A stretch of 44,919 nt of DNA from Spirochaetota bacterium (GTDB taxonomy: Bacteria > Spirochaetota > Spirochaetia > Treponematales > UBA12059), in NCBI GenBank assembly GCA_018815555.1, contig JAHIWF010000237.1, positions 1 through 44,919 of the forward strand, read 5' to 3'. The translations under genes and the position numbers were made by a program. Of this stretch, positions 43,625-44,919 are shown piece by piece (the stretch's first letter is position 1; each line of letters opens with the position of its first letter). A model generated the notes under the pieces. It worked only from the letters and a program-made list of their open reading frames with translations, had not been told where the DNA came from and did not search any database.

Positions 43625-43999
43625 ATGCCTACGATTAATCAGTTAGTCCGAATAGGTCGTAAACAGACCATTTGGAAGACAAAAAGCCCGGCTCTCGATG
43701 AGTGTCCGCAGAAACGCGGGGTGTGTACCCGTGTTATGACTGTTACGCCGAAGAAGCCGAACTCTGCTCTTCGCAAGGTCGCCCGTGTGCGCCTTTCCCA
43801 TGGTGTGGAAGTAACAGCATACATTCCCGGCGTTGGCCACAACCTTCAGGAGCACTCTGTAGTCCTTATTCGCGGTGGACGCGTAAAGGACCTTCCCGGT
43901 GTTCGTTATCACATTATTCGCGGTGCCAAGGATACTCTTGGCGTAACCGGACGCAAGCGCTCACGCTCTAAGTACGGCGCCAAGCGGCCAAAGGCATAA
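43625..43999 (+). CDS. rpsL: 30S ribosomal protein S12
   Basis: This 124-aa protein monitors decoding in the small subunit. It matches S12 throughout: [39 protein letters not shown] and the C-terminal [19 protein letters not shown]. The lysines at 43 and 44 and the [23 protein letters not shown] loop have wild-type, streptomycin-sensitive form. The ATG at 43625 is chosen because family sequences start there; the frame extends to 43472 without conservation. GTG of rpsG follows after 12 nt. Confidence 0.97.
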   Translation: MPTINQLVRIGRKQTIWKTKSPALDECPQKRGVCTRVMTVTPKKPNSALRKVARVRLSHGVEVTAYIPGVGHNLQEHSVVLIRGGRVKDLPGVRYHIIRGAKDTLGVTGRKRSRSKYGAKRPKA

Positions 44000-44011
44000 G
44001 GGAGGCTAAAC

Positions 44012-44482
44012 GTGGGTAGGAAAAAGAAGACTATCGACCGCGGCCATCAACCCGATGCCCGTTATAACAGCCTGGCTGTTACCAAATTTATCTGCCGCAT
44101 GATGTGGGAGGGCAAGAAAAGCACTTGCTCAACCATCATGTATGATGCTCTTGCCAAATTACAGGAGAAATCCGGTACTCCGGCCCTCGAAGCATTCACC
44201 AAGGCTATGGAAAACGTAAAACCGATGGTGGAAGTTAAATCACGCCGTGTCGGTGGCGCCACTTATCAGGTGCCGATTGAAATCAGGGAAGCCCGCCGCG
44301 AGGCGCTGGCTATGCGCTGGCTTATTACTGCTGCCCGCAAACGTTCCGGCAAATCCATGGCTGATCGCCTGGCTGCCGAATTCTCTGATGCCTTCAATAA
44401 TACCGGTACTGCGGTCAAAAAGCGGGAAGATACCCATCGTATGGCTGAAGCCAATAAGGCTTTCGCTCATTATCGCTGGTAA
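44012..44482 (+). CDS. rpsG: 30S ribosomal protein S7
   Basis: This 156-aa protein starts assembly of the 30S head and contacts E-site tRNA. The S7 blocks are visible: [40 protein letters not shown], and [22 protein letters not shown], ending [20 protein letters not shown]. The start is GTG with GGGAGG upstream. Length 156 is typical. A 132-nt gap with its own strong promoter leads to tuf. Confidence 0.97.
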   Translation: MGRKKKTIDRGHQPDARYNSLAVTKFICRMMWEGKKSTCSTIMYDALAKLQEKSGTPALEAFTKAMENVKPMVEVKSRRVGGATYQVPIEIREARREALAMRWLITAARKRSGKSMADRLAAEFSDAFNNTGTAVKKREDTHRMAEANKAFAHYRW

Positions 44483-44527
44483 TTCCTTTTCTGTTATGCC
44501 CTTGAGGGCCCGAGTCTGACGCAGTAC

Positions 44528-44556
44528 TTGAAAAAGCTGTGTCTGTTTACTATAAT
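44528..44556 (+). promoter_or_regulatory. Strong promoter of tuf
   Basis: TTGAAA (44528-44533; 5 of 6), 17-bp spacer, perfect TATAAT (44551-44556). Transcription would start near 44563, giving a leader of about 52 nt with AGGAGG (44603-44608) before the ATG. An independent promoter suits the high need for EF-Tu. A short GCCC/GGGC stem lies upstream at 44498-44509. Confidence 0.85.
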
Positions 44557-44614
44557 AATGAGACTGGCGGAAAGCTGGTCTCTGTTTTCCGAAAACTAGT
44601 CTAGGAGGATACGA

Positions 44615-44919
44615 ATGGCTAAAGAAAAGTTCGAGCGGAACAAAGTCCATATGAATGTTGGTACTATCGGCCACATTGACCATGGTAAGACCACGCTGAG
44701 CGCCGCTATTACAATGTACTGTGCCCATAAATTCGGCGACAAGGCTATGAGCTATGATCAGATTGACAATGCTCCCGAAGAAAAAGCACGTGGTATTACC
44801 ATTAACACCCGTCACTTGGAATATCAGTCAGATAAACGCCATTATGCGCACATTGACTGCCCCGGCCATGCTGACTATATCAAGAACATGATCACCGGTG
44901 CCGCCCAGATGGACGGTTC
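44615..44919 (+). CDS. tuf: Elongation factor Tu, N-terminal part (3' end outside window)
   Basis: EF-Tu brings aminoacyl-tRNA to the ribosome using GTP. About 101 codons are present; the frame runs off the window. It begins [20 protein letters not shown] and has the G1 motif GHIDHGKTT (19-27), the switch-1 ARGITINT and the G3 DCPGHADY. The start has AGGAGG 6 nt upstream and follows a strong promoter. Only the first quarter of the ~395-aa family length is visible. Confidence 0.96.
   Translation, partial: MAKEKFERNKVHMNVGTIGHIDHGKTTLSAAITMYCAHKFGDKAMSYDQIDNAPEEKARGITINTRHLEYQSDKRHYAHIDCPGHADYIKNMITGAAQMDG

Noticed and set aside
44240-44815. 191-residue minus-strand frame over the rpsG-tuf gap
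   Set aside because: It is antisense to rpsG and to the start of tuf, with no recognisable motifs.

Overview
The window reads as a spirochaete chromosome, most likely Treponema-like or another member of Spirochaetales. Four observations support this. The gene order rpmG, tRNA-Trp, secE, nusG, rplK-A-J-L, rpoB-C, rpsL-G is, from memory, that of Treponema. RpoB carries Asn at the position equivalent to E. coli Ser531, the residue linked to natural rifampicin resistance in spirochaetes. HprK and HPr are present beside an NtrY/NtrX pair. The sugar uptake genes are of the Mgl and MalEFG type. No database search was possible, so the genus is an inference.

Layout. 1-307: tail of a cobalamin adenosyltransferase. 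317-442: five GGGGTCTGACCCC-type palindromes. 523-8645: a sugar sensing and uptake block, made of a YesN-type regulator, a YesM-type kinase, a galactose-binding-protein-like lipoprotein and then mglB-mglA-mglC. 8649-15792: small metabolic and unknown genes (VOC protein, MFS transporter, exported unknown, MscS channel, class IV aminotransferase, MobA-like nucleotidyltransferase, and a metallophosphoesterase coupled to a DGNHR-motif protein). 15884-23138 (minus): a maltose-type ABC system read in the order malE, small membrane gene, malF with a very long N-terminal extension, malG, ATPase, lacI-type repressor. It has a clear LacI-type operator over the malE start region. 23288-29413 (minus): a tightly packed operon hprK-ptsH-ntrY-ntrX-lexA-holA. 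29414-29856: a repeat-rich gap with palindromes and a 15-unit, 10-bp tandem array in front of murJ. 31546-44919: tRNA-Thr, rpmG, tRNA-Trp, secE, nusG, the L11-L1-L10-L12 genes, rpoBC, rpsL, rpsG and the start of tuf, with several promoters and RNA hairpins.

How they work together. The first block looks like a closed sensory loop. The lipoprotein keeps essentially every sugar-contact residue of MglB, so it can plausibly report galactose or glucose to the kinase, which would drive the AraC-type regulator to switch on the adjacent mglBAC genes. The mal block is probably controlled by its own LacI-type repressor. HprK and HPr carry intact regulatory residues (His15, Ser46) but no PTS enzymes are seen here, and they share a transcript with a two-component pair and LexA, which suggests a regulatory role. 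The right-hand third is the core transcription and translation cluster.

Most notable observations: the binding-protein/kinase/regulator module, the fused MalF permease, the decanucleotide array before murJ, and a metallophosphoesterase/ParB-fold pair of unknown role. secE (59 aa) and the partial tuf were read directly from the bases.
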